64,000 bases of DNA from DASQZK01 sp963809925 (GTDB taxonomy: Bacteria > Bacteroidota > Bacteroidia > Bacteroidales > GCA-2748055): contig CAWELH010000002.1 of NCBI GenBank assembly GCA_963809925.1, positions 310,001 to 374,000 on the forward strand. The letters are read 5' to 3'. Each line of letters starts with the position of its first letter. Position 1 is the stretch's first letter. The notes beneath the pieces were generated by a model. It saw nothing but the letters and a program-made list of their open reading frames with translations. It was not told the DNA's origin and made no database searches. The position numbers were made by a program, and so were the translations under genes. Of this stretch, positions 16,329 to 24,188 are shown in pieces.

Positions 16329-16841
16329 TCAGTCGGAGATTTTTATTCCCCTTGTTATGAACGACAATCCCTGCTGTCCAAGGGCTGAAATCATTACAGA
16401 CTCAAACAGAGGTTCCTGACTTGCTTCCTTCACTGCCCAATCAAACATAAAGTTACCGCCGGTGCCTCCTTCAATGTCTGCCTCATCAATTACGATTTCA
16501 ATCGTTTCCATTGGTTTCAGATAAACGGCTTTATCAAAATATGTTCTGATCAGGTCCCCTCCCGAATTAAAGTAATCAGCTTTAAGAATAAAAACACTGT
16601 CTAACGGGGAAATATTCCTCATGCTGACCGTTACGGTAAGATCGAAGGTTTTTTTATCGTGGATTTGATAAATCTGAGAATAGACGGGCAGGTACGTACT
16701 CCCTCTGATCAGGGAATCCGGGATCTCGTAACGTACGGTTCTTTTCTCCCAGTTGACGGGATTCATCGAACTGATCTCCGTTTTTCTCTGACAGGACGTC
16801 AGCGAAACCAGGAGGATGAGGAGCAGATTTATGTATTTCAT
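16329..16841 (-). CDS. DUF3124 lipoprotein
   Basis: 170 residues. Signal peptide with a lipobox ending LVSLTSC, so it is a lipoprotein. The mature part is the DUF3124 domain: GSTYLPVYSQIYQI, FDLTVTVSMRN, DYFNSGGDLIRTYF, VYLKPMETIEIVI, the glycine-rich EADIEGGTGGNFMFDW and ESVMISALGQQGLSFITRG. Function of the family is unknown. The start at 16841 is fixed by the signal peptide; the longer frame to 17033 only reads through the neighbouring MBL gene. It follows the MBL gene by 10 bp and is likely in one transcript with it. Confidence 0.9.
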   Translation of the reverse strand: MKYINLLLILLVSLTSCQRKTEISSMNPVNWEKRTVRYEIPDSLIRGSTYLPVYSQIYQIHDKKTFDLTVTVSMRNISPLDSVFILKADYFNSGGDLIRTYFDKAVYLKPMETIEIVIDEADIEGGTGGNFMFDWAVKEASQEPLFESVMISALGQQGLSFITRGIKISD

Positions 16842-16851
16842 TTTTTTTGGT

Positions 16852-17610
16852 TTATTTCGTGAATGCTCGAATACGTTTATCATAGGCATCTGCCAAAAGC
16901 CCCCGGTTGGCAGCAGAACCATGGGAAGGTAGGAACACTGTGCACCCTGTTTCCAGCATCTTCTGCCAGCTTTCAACGAGAAGAACAGTATCCGTGGCAA
17001 AAGGTGGAAAAACAGAACGGGGAAATACCCCAAAAATGGCGTCGCCTGCTACGACAACTTCGCGGTCGGCGATAAGGCTAAGCGAACCGGGTGAATGACC
17101 AGGTGTATGAATGAGTACTACATCCGAACCGGGAATATCAATCACATATTTTCTGTCTGCAAGTATGTCTGCAACACACGGCTGGTAATGATGCACAGCC
17201 AGATAGCGCCCTCCCACAACGTTGACCAGCACGCGGGTAAAAATCGTTGACCCCTTTGTAAGAGGATTCTCACCGGCTGCCAGACAGGCAGCTTCATCTT
17301 TATGTACGATAACCTTCGCTTTGTATTTTTCTTTCACTCTTTGTGCATTGCCGGCATGATCGAAATGTGTATGGGTCAGCACCAGGTAGTCAATCCTGTC
17401 GACTCCAAGGATACCAAGCTGTTTCTGAAGGGCCACCCAGTATCCTGACGGTGAAGTATCGATGAGTATCCGTATTTTTTCACCAATCACCAAAAAGACA
17501 TTGCTTCTTCCTCCAAGAACTCTGACAATCTTAAGTCCGCTCCTGGTTGTCCATGATGGCATGGTCTCCGGCACCTTCAATCCCGAAAAATTATATGACA
17601 GACTATTCAT
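16852..17610 (-). CDS. MBL-fold metallo-hydrolase
   Basis: 252 residues. The metallo-beta-lactamase zinc motif HxHxDH appears as LTHTHFDHAGN (about 81-91); further ligands are IHTPGHSPGSLSL and VVAGDAIFG, with the last histidine in FLPSHGSAAN. The closest general group is the glyoxalase II/hydrolase type of the fold rather than beta-lactamases. Substrate unknown. No signal peptide, so it is cytoplasmic. Followed by the DUF3124 lipoprotein gene after 10 bp. Confidence 0.9.
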   Translation of the reverse strand: MNSLSYNFSGLKVPETMPSWTTRSGLKIVRVLGGRSNVFLVIGEKIRILIDTSPSGYWVALQKQLGILGVDRIDYLVLTHTHFDHAGNAQRVKEKYKAKVIVHKDEAACLAAGENPLTKGSTIFTRVLVNVVGGRYLAVHHYQPCVADILADRKYVIDIPGSDVVLIHTPGHSPGSLSLIADREVVVAGDAIFGVFPRSVFPPFATDTVLLVESWQKMLETGCTVFLPSHGSAANRGLLADAYDKRIRAFTK

Positions 17611-17704
17611 AGCGTTAGAATAAGTATACCCGCAGGCAAAGCGACGCCGATTTCTTTTTCCTGGCTGCCATTTTCATACGTACTGGCTGAACCTGCTTTC
17701 CAGT

Positions 17705-17893
17705 TTATCCTTTTTCTATATGCAAATATAATCCAGCCAGGGAGAAAATAAGGGCCATTACCTTAGAATTCTTATCCGGAGTTTGGAGGGTAAATGCAGC
17801 AACATCATTCTGATGTATAAATGTATCGCTGCGATGATTTAGTGTATACTGGGGCAGCTCGCGAAAAAGCTTTTGGGTATTCTCGTCTCTCAT
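17705..17893 (-). CDS. Small protein overlapping the CPBP gene, unknown function
   Basis: 62 residues. Its ATG overlaps the stop of the CPBP gene by 4 bp (ATGA), which argues that it is expressed. A polar N-terminal half (FRELPQYTL) is followed by a hydrophobic stretch (VMALIFSLAGLYLHI). No known domain recognised. It may instead be the shortened start of a longer protein, since the ending HIEKG is abrupt. About 94 bp separate it from the MBL gene downstream. Confidence 0.45.
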   Translation of the reverse strand: MRDENTQKLFRELPQYTLNHRSDTFIHQNDVAAFTLQTPDKNSKVMALIFSLAGLYLHIEKG

Positions 17894-18645
17894 GCCTCTA
17901 ATTGTCTGCCTTTAACCTGGATGAACATTAGCAGAGCAGCTATAATTGCGGTGATCACCAGCATAGCAGCCGAGCCGAGGTACATATTGAATCTTAGAGG
18001 CTCGCTGAGCATTCTGTCTGATACCGGATCAACATGCATACTTCCGAACATGACAGCCATCCACCCAAAATGAAGCGCCCATGAATATCCTATGTGACCG
18101 GTGCGAAGTATCAGGGTATTTCTTATGAAACCAACCATGAAAAGGGTGACTAATGTCAGCGTGCCTATGACTCCCCTATCGTTAAATATCCAACGGTAGA
18201 AGACATAGTGAATGAATGCAAAACAAATCGCCAGAATAACAGAAGCAACCACCGGTTTTAGCCCTGCTTTACCTGTAAGGAAAAAGAGAATTAAGGCTCC
18301 AAGAACAATCTCTTCATTCAGCGTATAAAATATATCATGGTAATAGTTCCTCCAGTTTGTCATCCGGATCTGTATGCCGAATTTTGCTGCAATAAATCTC
18401 ATAACCAGTAGAGATCCGAAAAATACGACGATAGCCAGAAACATGGATTTACAAACGGTTCTGACATCAATCGCCAAACCGGTTTTGTGCAAAAAGTCCC
18501 CACCCCAGGCCAGGTAGCTGAAAATAAGGATAAGGAGAGTACCGGCTGAAGAGTTCCACCACCCACCAAAATAATAATATGATAAAAACCCGTAAGATAA
18601 ACCCAGGAATACAAGGGACAGCGTTTTCTTTACGTGTTTGATCAT
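17890..18645 (-). CDS. CPBP (ABI)-family membrane protein with altered motif 1
   Basis: 251 residues, about seven TM helices. The CPBP intramembrane protease pattern is recognisable: motif 1 as LNEEIVLGALILF (about 118), motif 2 as FAFIHYVFYR (about 150), and motif 3 as ALHFGWM (about 205). In active CPBP proteases motif 1 is EExxxR; here the arginine is replaced by glycine (EEIVLG), while both glutamates and the later histidines are kept. Members act in CAAX processing, bacteriocin self-immunity or regulation; this one might be weakly active or a pseudo-enzyme. Overlapped at its 3' end by the 62-residue gene. Confidence 0.75.
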   Translation of the reverse strand: MIKHVKKTLSLVFLGLSYGFLSYYYFGGWWNSSAGTLLILIFSYLAWGGDFLHKTGLAIDVRTVCKSMFLAIVVFFGSLLVMRFIAAKFGIQIRMTNWRNYYHDIFYTLNEEIVLGALILFFLTGKAGLKPVVASVILAICFAFIHYVFYRWIFNDRGVIGTLTLVTLFMVGFIRNTLILRTGHIGYSWALHFGWMAVMFGSMHVDPVSDRMLSEPLRFNMYLGSAAMLVITAIIAALLMFIQVKGRQLEA

Positions 18646-18702
18646 TTATGAGGGATCAGAAATCATTCATTTTTCAATTCCTTCCACAATATCCGCAATT
18701 TT

Positions 18703-19299
18703 TTAGTAATTGTAAAAGCTTTCATAGCCGATTCCGAAATCAAACCTGCCGTATGATATCGCCGCCGGTTCTCCATCAAGGAAAGTTTTAAGATTGAAAT
18801 GGCCGGAAATAATGGTCCTCGTCAATTCCTCATCCACATACAGCAGCTGCACCCTGTCGAATCTCATTTCCCCTTCAATCAGGCTGAGTACGTTGACATG
18901 ACCATTTTTGATCATCGTCACCTTCCTGCCGCTCTGTTTAAGGTTTATCGTCATATTATTAAGGCTGGTAAGATCGTAGTGAGTTGCCGGCGAAAAACCT
19001 TTCATCGAAAATTTAAGTTCCACATCCTGCCCGCCCATCGTGCCACGCATGATCATGTGAAGGGTGTCGGTATTTACGATGATCTTTACCGGAAGGTCAT
19101 AATCCGTCGAAATAAATGGTTTACGGTCGATGTACGCGCCGAATGTGTTATACCCCCATTCGGAATAAACAGGCAATCCCGGGCAGTATGGATCTTCAAT
19201 GAAGACAGACTGCGAAAGAACAAAATCGTCTGTCTTTTCACAGGAGGAATTCAGCAACAGGCTAAATATAAAGAAGCAGAGATAACTGATGTTTTTCAT
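18703..19299 (-). CDS. Lipoprotein of unknown function (DUF6252-like)
   Basis: 198 residues with a signal peptide and lipobox (LLLNSSC). The mature part is beta-strand rich, with NTFGAYIDRKPFI near the start and the ending GEPAAISYGRFDFGI, a pattern (ISxGRFDxxY) often seen in Bacteroidota lipoproteins grouped under DUF6252 or related families. 11 bp downstream of a predicted outer-membrane barrel gene, so the two are probably one operon and may act together at the outer membrane. Exact family uncertain. Confidence 0.75.
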   Translation of the reverse strand: MKNISYLCFFIFSLLLNSSCEKTDDFVLSQSVFIEDPYCPGLPVYSEWGYNTFGAYIDRKPFISTDYDLPVKIIVNTDTLHMIMRGTMGGQDVELKFSMKGFSPATHYDLTSLNNMTINLKQSGRKVTMIKNGHVNVLSLIEGEMRFDRVQLLYVDEELTRTIISGHFNLKTFLDGEPAAISYGRFDFGIGYESFYNY

Positions 19300-19310
19300 A
19301 GGTGAAGGGA

Positions 19311-20111
19311 TTAGTATTGTTTTATTACCGGAAACTGGATGGAAAACCTGAATCCTTCATAATAATTTACATTTGTCAGGGCAAAATTATTTTTACTGAG
19401 AAACAGTGAAGGGAAGAATATCTCAAAGGAATAGCCGGTTTTGTTTTCATTCCCTGCCGTTACCCCGACCGAACCATAGACCGTCGCATAGTAATTGTTT
19501 GATTTGATCGAGATCTGGTCCAGTATCTCATGTTCAAAGGCATCCATGGATGCCTCCTGAAAATTAATATTTGTGTCCTTCCAGAGGTCATAGCCGATAA
19601 ATTCGCCGCCTGCCTTTATAAAAAAACTGCATTTTTTGTACACGAGGGGCACAAACCTCATCTCGACCGGCAAAGAAAACATATTGTTCGTCTCATTGAT
19701 TTCTTTCACCCGGGCGAATTTGGTATCACTGTCAACCATGGAATACCGGAGATAGAAGAAATCAGAGTTATAGGAACTGTACCCGGTAATTGCGGTACGG
19801 TAGCCTGTATATCGGACCCCGCCGGAAAGCCCGGTCTTAAATTTTTTACTGAAATACTCATATTGTATTCCAAGGACAATACCGTATGTTTCAGCGGAAA
19901 CACGACCGTTGGAAACCTGGTCAACGAAGTAGGAACTTATATTTTGCCGGATGGCGATGCTTTCCCGGATTTTACCGTCGGGATAGACTGCCCCGGCTTC
20001 AACATGCAGGAAGGTCGACAGGCCTCCTCCCTGCCTGTCCTGTAAATCCTGACAATGCAGGGTAATAACCGGAATCAGCAGAATCCCTGAGAATAATAAG
20101 ATGTGTCTCAT
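19311..20111 (-). CDS. Outer-membrane beta-barrel protein, unknown function
   Basis: 266 residues. Signal peptide (about 1-20, LLFSGILLIPVITLHC) and then alternating hydrophobic strands such as YGIVLGIQYEYFS, TGLSGGVRYTGY, FSLPVEMRFVPLVY, FIKAGGEFIGYDLW and YYATVYGSVGV, ending in FRFSIQFPVIKQY. This alternation and aromatic strand ends fit an 8- to 12-stranded barrel. A cysteine follows the signal (HCQDL), but the lipobox is poor. First gene of a two-gene unit with the downstream lipoprotein. I do not recognise the family. Confidence 0.7.
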   Translation of the reverse strand: MRHILLFSGILLIPVITLHCQDLQDRQGGGLSTFLHVEAGAVYPDGKIRESIAIRQNISSYFVDQVSNGRVSAETYGIVLGIQYEYFSKKFKTGLSGGVRYTGYRTAITGYSSYNSDFFYLRYSMVDSDTKFARVKEINETNNMFSLPVEMRFVPLVYKKCSFFIKAGGEFIGYDLWKDTNINFQEASMDAFEHEILDQISIKSNNYYATVYGSVGVTAGNENKTGYSFEIFFPSLFLSKNNFALTNVNYYEGFRFSIQFPVIKQY

Positions 20112-20480
20112 AGTTTGGTTTGGTTTGAATAGTTACACGTATGATTGCTTGGTTATCGGCTAACCGGAATAACAAAAAGTACCAACTATGACGTCATGCT
20201 GAACGTTAACAACCAAATCCTACTATTATCCGCATCATGTGCAATTCATCAACACACTCAGCTAAATCGTATCATATTCAATTACATAAAACATTGTAAT
20301 CAGATCTGGAATAAAGCATACAAGCAGGGCAATGAATGAACCGGAATCTTCCGATATCGGTTTTATATGGTTAATTTTATTGCAATGTGCAGTTACCGGC
20401 AGGTCCTCCGTTTTCTTTTAGCCTGAAAGCAATGAATCGTAAAAGAAAAAGAGAATCATTAACGGGACTTCGACTGCACA
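20112..20480. other. 369-bp gap with nested inverted repeats, no gene
   Basis: No gene seen. The part next to the lipoprotein stop (20384-20482) can form a large hairpin: an outer exact 10-bp arm (AATGTGCAGT / ACTGCACATT), a GTCC/GGAC pair and an inner exact 10-bp arm (TTTTCTTTTA / TAAAAGAAAA). It may end minus-strand transcription or stabilise the mRNA. The rest of the gap is plain AT-rich DNA. Confidence 0.6.
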
Positions 20481-21161
20481 TTAGTTTTCCTTAATAACTA
20501 TTTTCGCCACATAATCTTCCGTGATCCTAGGGATTTTCGTATTCGGATGCGGCCACAAATCAGTAAAAGAAAGTTTGTAACCGTAAAAAACCGTGTCCGC
20601 TGCTCCCGCATGCAGATCGAGATACAATGATTCCTGATGGTTTCCGGTAATCCTGAAACGTACGATCGCCTCCCCTTGCCAGATACAGAGCACGTCCTCC
20701 GGGCATCTGGAATCAGTCAGAACCGAATCAAAGCATATACTAAAATGTTTCTCGTCATCATAAAGGCATTCTTTATATCCCAGATCTAATGTATCGCTGA
20801 GTGAGAAATTGCGGTAGTTTCCATAACCCGTCACAATTACATTTTCATAATGTGCTGAGGGATATAAAGTTATACATGCATTCAGTTCGGCATTCGCAGC
20901 TTTTCTGACAGAGACCTTTACTCGCTGTCCGATTTGAAAATCATTTTTATTCAGGTTTATGGCTTCATACAAACCATCCTCACTCTCCCCCAGGATGCCG
21001 GTAATTTCTGAGGATTCATCGGGAAAGGAAATTATGCAGGTTGAACAGTTATCATTGAACCCTTCAATCTTTGCAATATATTGTTTCTGAGTGTTCTCCG
21101 TGCCCTTATCGCAGGAGACCGCGAGGATACACAAAAATGCAAGTATCAGTGATTTTTTCAT
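20481..21161 (-). CDS. Lipoprotein with DSRCP/CxW motif, unknown function
   Basis: 226 residues. Signal peptide with lipobox (LCILAVSC) starting at ATG 21161; a longer frame to 21215 only adds non-signal residues. The middle has NDNCSTCIISF. The C-terminal half holds DSRCPEDVLCIWQGEAIV followed by a strand-rich region and LWPHPNTKI..YVAKIVI, a pattern found in many short Bacteroidota lipoproteins with no known function. The paired cysteines (SRCP and LCIW) probably form a disulfide. It ends at the nested inverted repeats. Confidence 0.75.
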   Translation of the reverse strand: MKKSLILAFLCILAVSCDKGTENTQKQYIAKIEGFNDNCSTCIISFPDESSEITGILGESEDGLYEAINLNKNDFQIGQRVKVSVRKAANAELNACITLYPSAHYENVIVTGYGNYRNFSLSDTLDLGYKECLYDDEKHFSICFDSVLTDSRCPEDVLCIWQGEAIVRFRITGNHQESLYLDLHAGAADTVFYGYKLSFTDLWPHPNTKIPRITEDYVAKIVIKEN

Positions 21162-21200
21162 ATCAGCCAATTTATCAGTATAGATGAATATCCGGCCGGA

Positions 21201-21440
21201 ATGGTTGCCTTGCAAATTGAGATAAAATTGCCACCTGATCAGTGGCTGAAATCCCTATCTGAAAGATTTTCGAATTATGGTTGTAGCGTTATCTACCTAA
21301 GGCAGAATAATGTGGTTTTCTTTTTAACTGATCTCCAGAAAAACCATATGGTTAGTGTTTACAACATGCAGGTCCTGATCGATGATTCTGTTGACAATAC
21401 TGTTCTTCCGACACCATCACGATTGTCAAGGATTAATTAG
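21201..21440 (+). CDS. Doubtful 79-residue open frame
   Basis: A short plus-strand frame with protein-like composition. Its start, IEIKLPPDQWLKSLSERF, resembles the N-terminal part of some archaeal/bacterial HTH_10 or bacterio-opsin-activator-like regulators, but no DNA-binding part follows. It could be a fragment or a chance frame. No good promoter seen. Confidence 0.25.
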   Translation: MVALQIEIKLPPDQWLKSLSERFSNYGCSVIYLRQNNVVFFLTDLQKNHMVSVYNMQVLIDDSVDNTVLPTPSRLSRIN

Positions 21441-21460
21441 CAACCGGATGGTTGCGCATT

Positions 21461-21883
21461 TTATATTCCAGAATATAGGTTTCGAATGTGATTTAGGTGA
21501 TTTGTGATCATTAATTGAAGAACACCGATATCGATGTCATCAAGTTTTCTAACATAAATGCAGCCTTTCCCTGTTTTGTGTCTGCCAAGTTTTTCAAGTA
21601 ACTCCTCCCGTTGATCAAAATTTCCTGAGAGGTACAAGGTAAGTGCCGAGGTCCTTGGAGAGAATCCGACAAGGAGGCTGTCACCTTCGCGGCCGCTTTC
21701 ATACTTGTAATGGTAACTGCCAAAGCCAATAATACTAGGTCCCCACATTTTGGGTTCATACCCGGTTTGCTTTTTAATTAACTCAATCAGACTGATGCTG
21801 TCCTTCCGTTTTGTTTCATCTTTGATGCTGCTGATAAAGCGCGAAACACTTGCGGTGGTTTCTGTAGTTTTATTTGCTGCCAT
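21461..21883 (-). CDS. DUF1801 (YdhG-like) domain protein
   Basis: 140 residues beginning MAANKTTETTASVSRF; an upstream frame to 21964 looks non-coding. The DUF1801 signature is clear: DETKRKDSISLIELIKKQTG, MWGPSIIGFGSYHYKYESG, LVGFSPRTSALTLYL and KTGKGCIYVRKLDDID. The fold is small alpha/beta, cytoplasmic; the family has no firmly known function. Length is normal. No partner gene nearby. Confidence 0.92.
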   Translation of the reverse strand: MAANKTTETTASVSRFISSIKDETKRKDSISLIELIKKQTGYEPKMWGPSIIGFGSYHYKYESGREGDSLLVGFSPRTSALTLYLSGNFDQREELLEKLGRHKTGKGCIYVRKLDDIDIGVLQLMITNHLNHIRNLYSGI

Positions 21884-22125
21884 AATTGGTGCTATTTTTA
21901 GTAAAAACAGAAAGGAAGTAAGTTGGTTTAGCGATGGTTTCAAAAGTTTCAGGATAGCCTTCACCGGATAAATTGTAGCAGATCGTCAGAGGTCTCTACC
22001 GAAAACATGGGCGGTAACCAGGGCTGCCAAAATTAATGTCCCTGGCATAACATTTTCCATCGCTCTCTGCCACCTGCGGAGGCAAGACATTGCTACCTAC
22101 ATCTCCATCAACATCCTTCTTTTTT

Positions 22126-22164
22126 CCTTAACTCCTACCTCTAACTTCATCACCCCATCACCCC
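22126..22164 (-). repeat. Intergenic repeat module in reverse orientation
   Basis: Read on the minus strand this is GGGGTGATGGGGTGATGAAG followed by TTAGAGGTAGGAGTTAAGG, the same module as at 42651-42690. It lies directly past the RsgA stop. Confidence 0.65.
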
Positions 22165-22167
22165 TTT

Positions 22168-23247
22168 TCAGAACTTGTTATCCTTCCTGTTCTTATTGTA
22201 GTTCTTCATGATTTTTCCAAATTCCTTTTCCTTTTTCCGTCTTTCTGCAAGCGTCGATTCAAAGTGAGCCCTCTCCTTTTCCATTTTCAGGTAATTTTCA
22301 TAGGAAGCCCTGTCCAGTTCTCCTTTTTCAACGGCTTCAAGGACATGACACCCTGTCTCACTGGTATGCGTGCAATTCTTGAACCTGCAATGACGGGAAA
22401 GGCTGACTATTATGTCGAAAGTATTTTCCAAACCATCCGCTGTATCGGCGATACCTATTTCCCTCATTCCCGGATTATCAACGAAAATCCCTCCATTTTC
22501 CAGTACAACCAATTCCCGGTGGGTGGTAACATGCCTCCCCTTCCTTGTACTCTGGCTTATCGTACCTGTCTGCATCTCCTTCTTACCGGTAAGATAATTG
22601 ATCATCGAAGATTTTCCCACACCAGAAGAACCCAGCATACAATAGGTTTTCCCTTTTTCAATTACCGGAATAATATCATCATACCCGGCGCCGGATTCAT
22701 TGCTTATGGCAAAAACGGGAACGTTTTTAATGCGAAGCTTTACATCTTTCAGTAATTCTGAAAGTCGTTGCTCACCAATCAAATCTATCTTACTGAGTAG
22801 GATAATCGGGCTGACCCCTGATGAATGGCATATCGTCAGGTATCGTTCAAGTCGGTTGATATTAAAGTCCCTGTCGACAGCCTGGATTATGAAAGCACAG
22901 TCGATGTTTGTGGCGATAATCTGAACCTCGCCAATTTGCCCGATTGCCTGTCTTTTAATCACAGTGGTTCTGGGAAGTATTTTATGAATGATCGCGGTTC
23001 CGGATTCATAAATTGTCAGGGCAACCCAATCGCCCACCGCCGGAAAGTCTTCCCGGTTTCTTCCCGTATAACGCATATTCCCTGTTATCTCTGCTTCACA
23101 TTCTCCCTGCACCGTCATTACAATATACCTCTCCTTATGTTCGGCAATGATCCTACCTATCTCGAAGATATCCAGTTTTTGATTTATCCTGTATTCTTCA
23201 AGTTTGCCATTATATCCTAAATCTGATAAGATCATTTCAGTATGCAT
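22168..23247 (-). CDS. rsgA: Ribosome small-subunit-dependent GTPase A
   Basis: Up to 359 residues. N-terminal OB-fold, then a circularly permuted GTPase with motifs in the order G4 (LLSKIDL), G1 (GSSGVGKSS) and G3 (DNPGMRE), followed by the zinc-binding tail CRFKNCTHTSETGC and a basic C-terminal extension. RsgA checks late 30S maturation. The basic tail (KIMKNYNKNRKDNKF) fits rRNA binding. The start may be ATG 23247 or 23235 (MILSDLGY); neither has a clear Shine-Dalgarno site. The gene stands alone. Confidence 0.96.
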   Translation of the reverse strand: MHTEMILSDLGYNGKLEEYRINQKLDIFEIGRIIAEHKERYIVMTVQGECEAEITGNMRYTGRNREDFPAVGDWVALTIYESGTAIIHKILPRTTVIKRQAIGQIGEVQIIATNIDCAFIIQAVDRDFNINRLERYLTICHSSGVSPIILLSKIDLIGEQRLSELLKDVKLRIKNVPVFAISNESGAGYDDIIPVIEKGKTYCMLGSSGVGKSSMINYLTGKKEMQTGTISQSTRKGRHVTTHRELVVLENGGIFVDNPGMREIGIADTADGLENTFDIIVSLSRHCRFKNCTHTSETGCHVLEAVEKGELDRASYENYLKMEKERAHFESTLAERRKKEKEFGKIMKNYNKNRKDNKF

Positions 23248-23406
23248 ATCACGAAATGTGTCTGAGTACTAGTAAATTGTTGAATATTTGAACGGTACGG
23301 AATTTCGAAACTGTTTCCTTTCAACCCGCATGAAATTTTACTATGAAGGGAAATGCTCGCAAAGCCAAGCTGTCCAACTGATTTTTACACTGTTTGCAGG
23401 CAGCTT

Positions 23407-23802
23407 TTAATTCTTACTATATTTCTCCATACAAGCCTCATCACATGGGTAACTAATGATCAATATCGACCCTTCTTTCTGGAATCCAATCTTTAAAGGA
23501 TAAGCAGAACAATCCGGCGAATTTATCGTTGAATCAGAAAGCGAAAAGGTACCTGAGCTTGATGAATTAGATTCAATTGACATACTACAAATTGATCCAT
23601 TTGACGTGACCGTCCCGGTTGAATGAAATTCAATTATTTTGTCACTGGAAACGCTATGAAAAGTTCCACTCCCATCTCCTGGGTCTGCCAAAACTTCAAT
23701 TAATTTCCATTTACCGATTAAGTCTGTATTGGTATTTTCCTCACTTTTTGAGCAAGAGAATAGAACCCCAAATGACCATAGAACCAGAAAAATCTTATTC
23801 AT
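23407..23802 (-). CDS. Lipocalin-like lipoprotein
   Basis: 131 residues. Signal peptide with lipobox (GVLFSC). Mature start DLIGKWKLIEVLADPGDGSG resembles the first strand of lipocalin-like domains common in Bacteroidota lipoproteins, then IIEFHSTGTVTSNGS. Four cysteines late in the chain (SIC, DCSAY, CDEAC) likely form disulfides. Probably periplasm- or surface-facing; ligand unknown. It is divergent from katG with a 386-bp gap. Confidence 0.75.
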   Translation of the reverse strand: MNKIFLVLWSFGVLFSCSKSEENTNTDLIGKWKLIEVLADPGDGSGTFHSVSSDKIIEFHSTGTVTSNGSICSMSIESNSSSSGTFSLSDSTINSPDCSAYPLKIGFQKEGSILIISYPCDEACMEKYSKN

Positions 23803-24188
23803 ATTTCTTTCTAATCTTTTATATTAGATGAAAAATTACATTATTCGTTGCGTAATTAAGTAATATGGTATTCAGTACAATTATCGGATGATTAAATAAG
23901 GTCCCTCCATCAAATTTCCCCGACCAGCCTGAAAAGGAATCAAATATAAGCACATCCATTGAGTAAAAGTGCAGGAGTTCTCTGGTTTAAAATTACGATT
24001 TCGATACAAAATTAGTTGGTCAGATTAGTATTCGGTTTATTAATTAATAAAAAATTCAACATTTGGGATGTGTTGGCTGTTGCTTTAACAAAACGATTTG
24101 TTCTGTTTAAACGGCTTTGGCTTTATCCATTAAATTCAATAATTTGTACCTAAGAATATTTCATACTAACATTCTAAATCCTTAAAAA
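23803..24188 (+). promoter_or_regulatory. 386-bp divergent region upstream of katG with promoter candidate
   Basis: No gene seen. At 24116-24146 TTTG is followed after 19 bp by ATAATTTG, one mismatch from TAnnTTTG, 43 bp before the katG ATG. The rest is AT-rich and could hold operators (an OxyR or Fur site might be expected), but none could be read with confidence. Confidence 0.4.

Noticed and set aside
16842..17033. N-terminal extension of the DUF3124 gene
   Set aside because: The true start is fixed by the lipoprotein signal peptide; the extension reads through the MBL gene.
18799..19305. Plus-strand ORF of 168 residues
   Set aside because: Antisense to a lipoprotein gene with a clear lipobox; composition is not protein-like.
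19530..20045. Plus-strand ORF of 171 residues
   Set aside because: Antisense to the outer-membrane barrel gene; no start context or domain.
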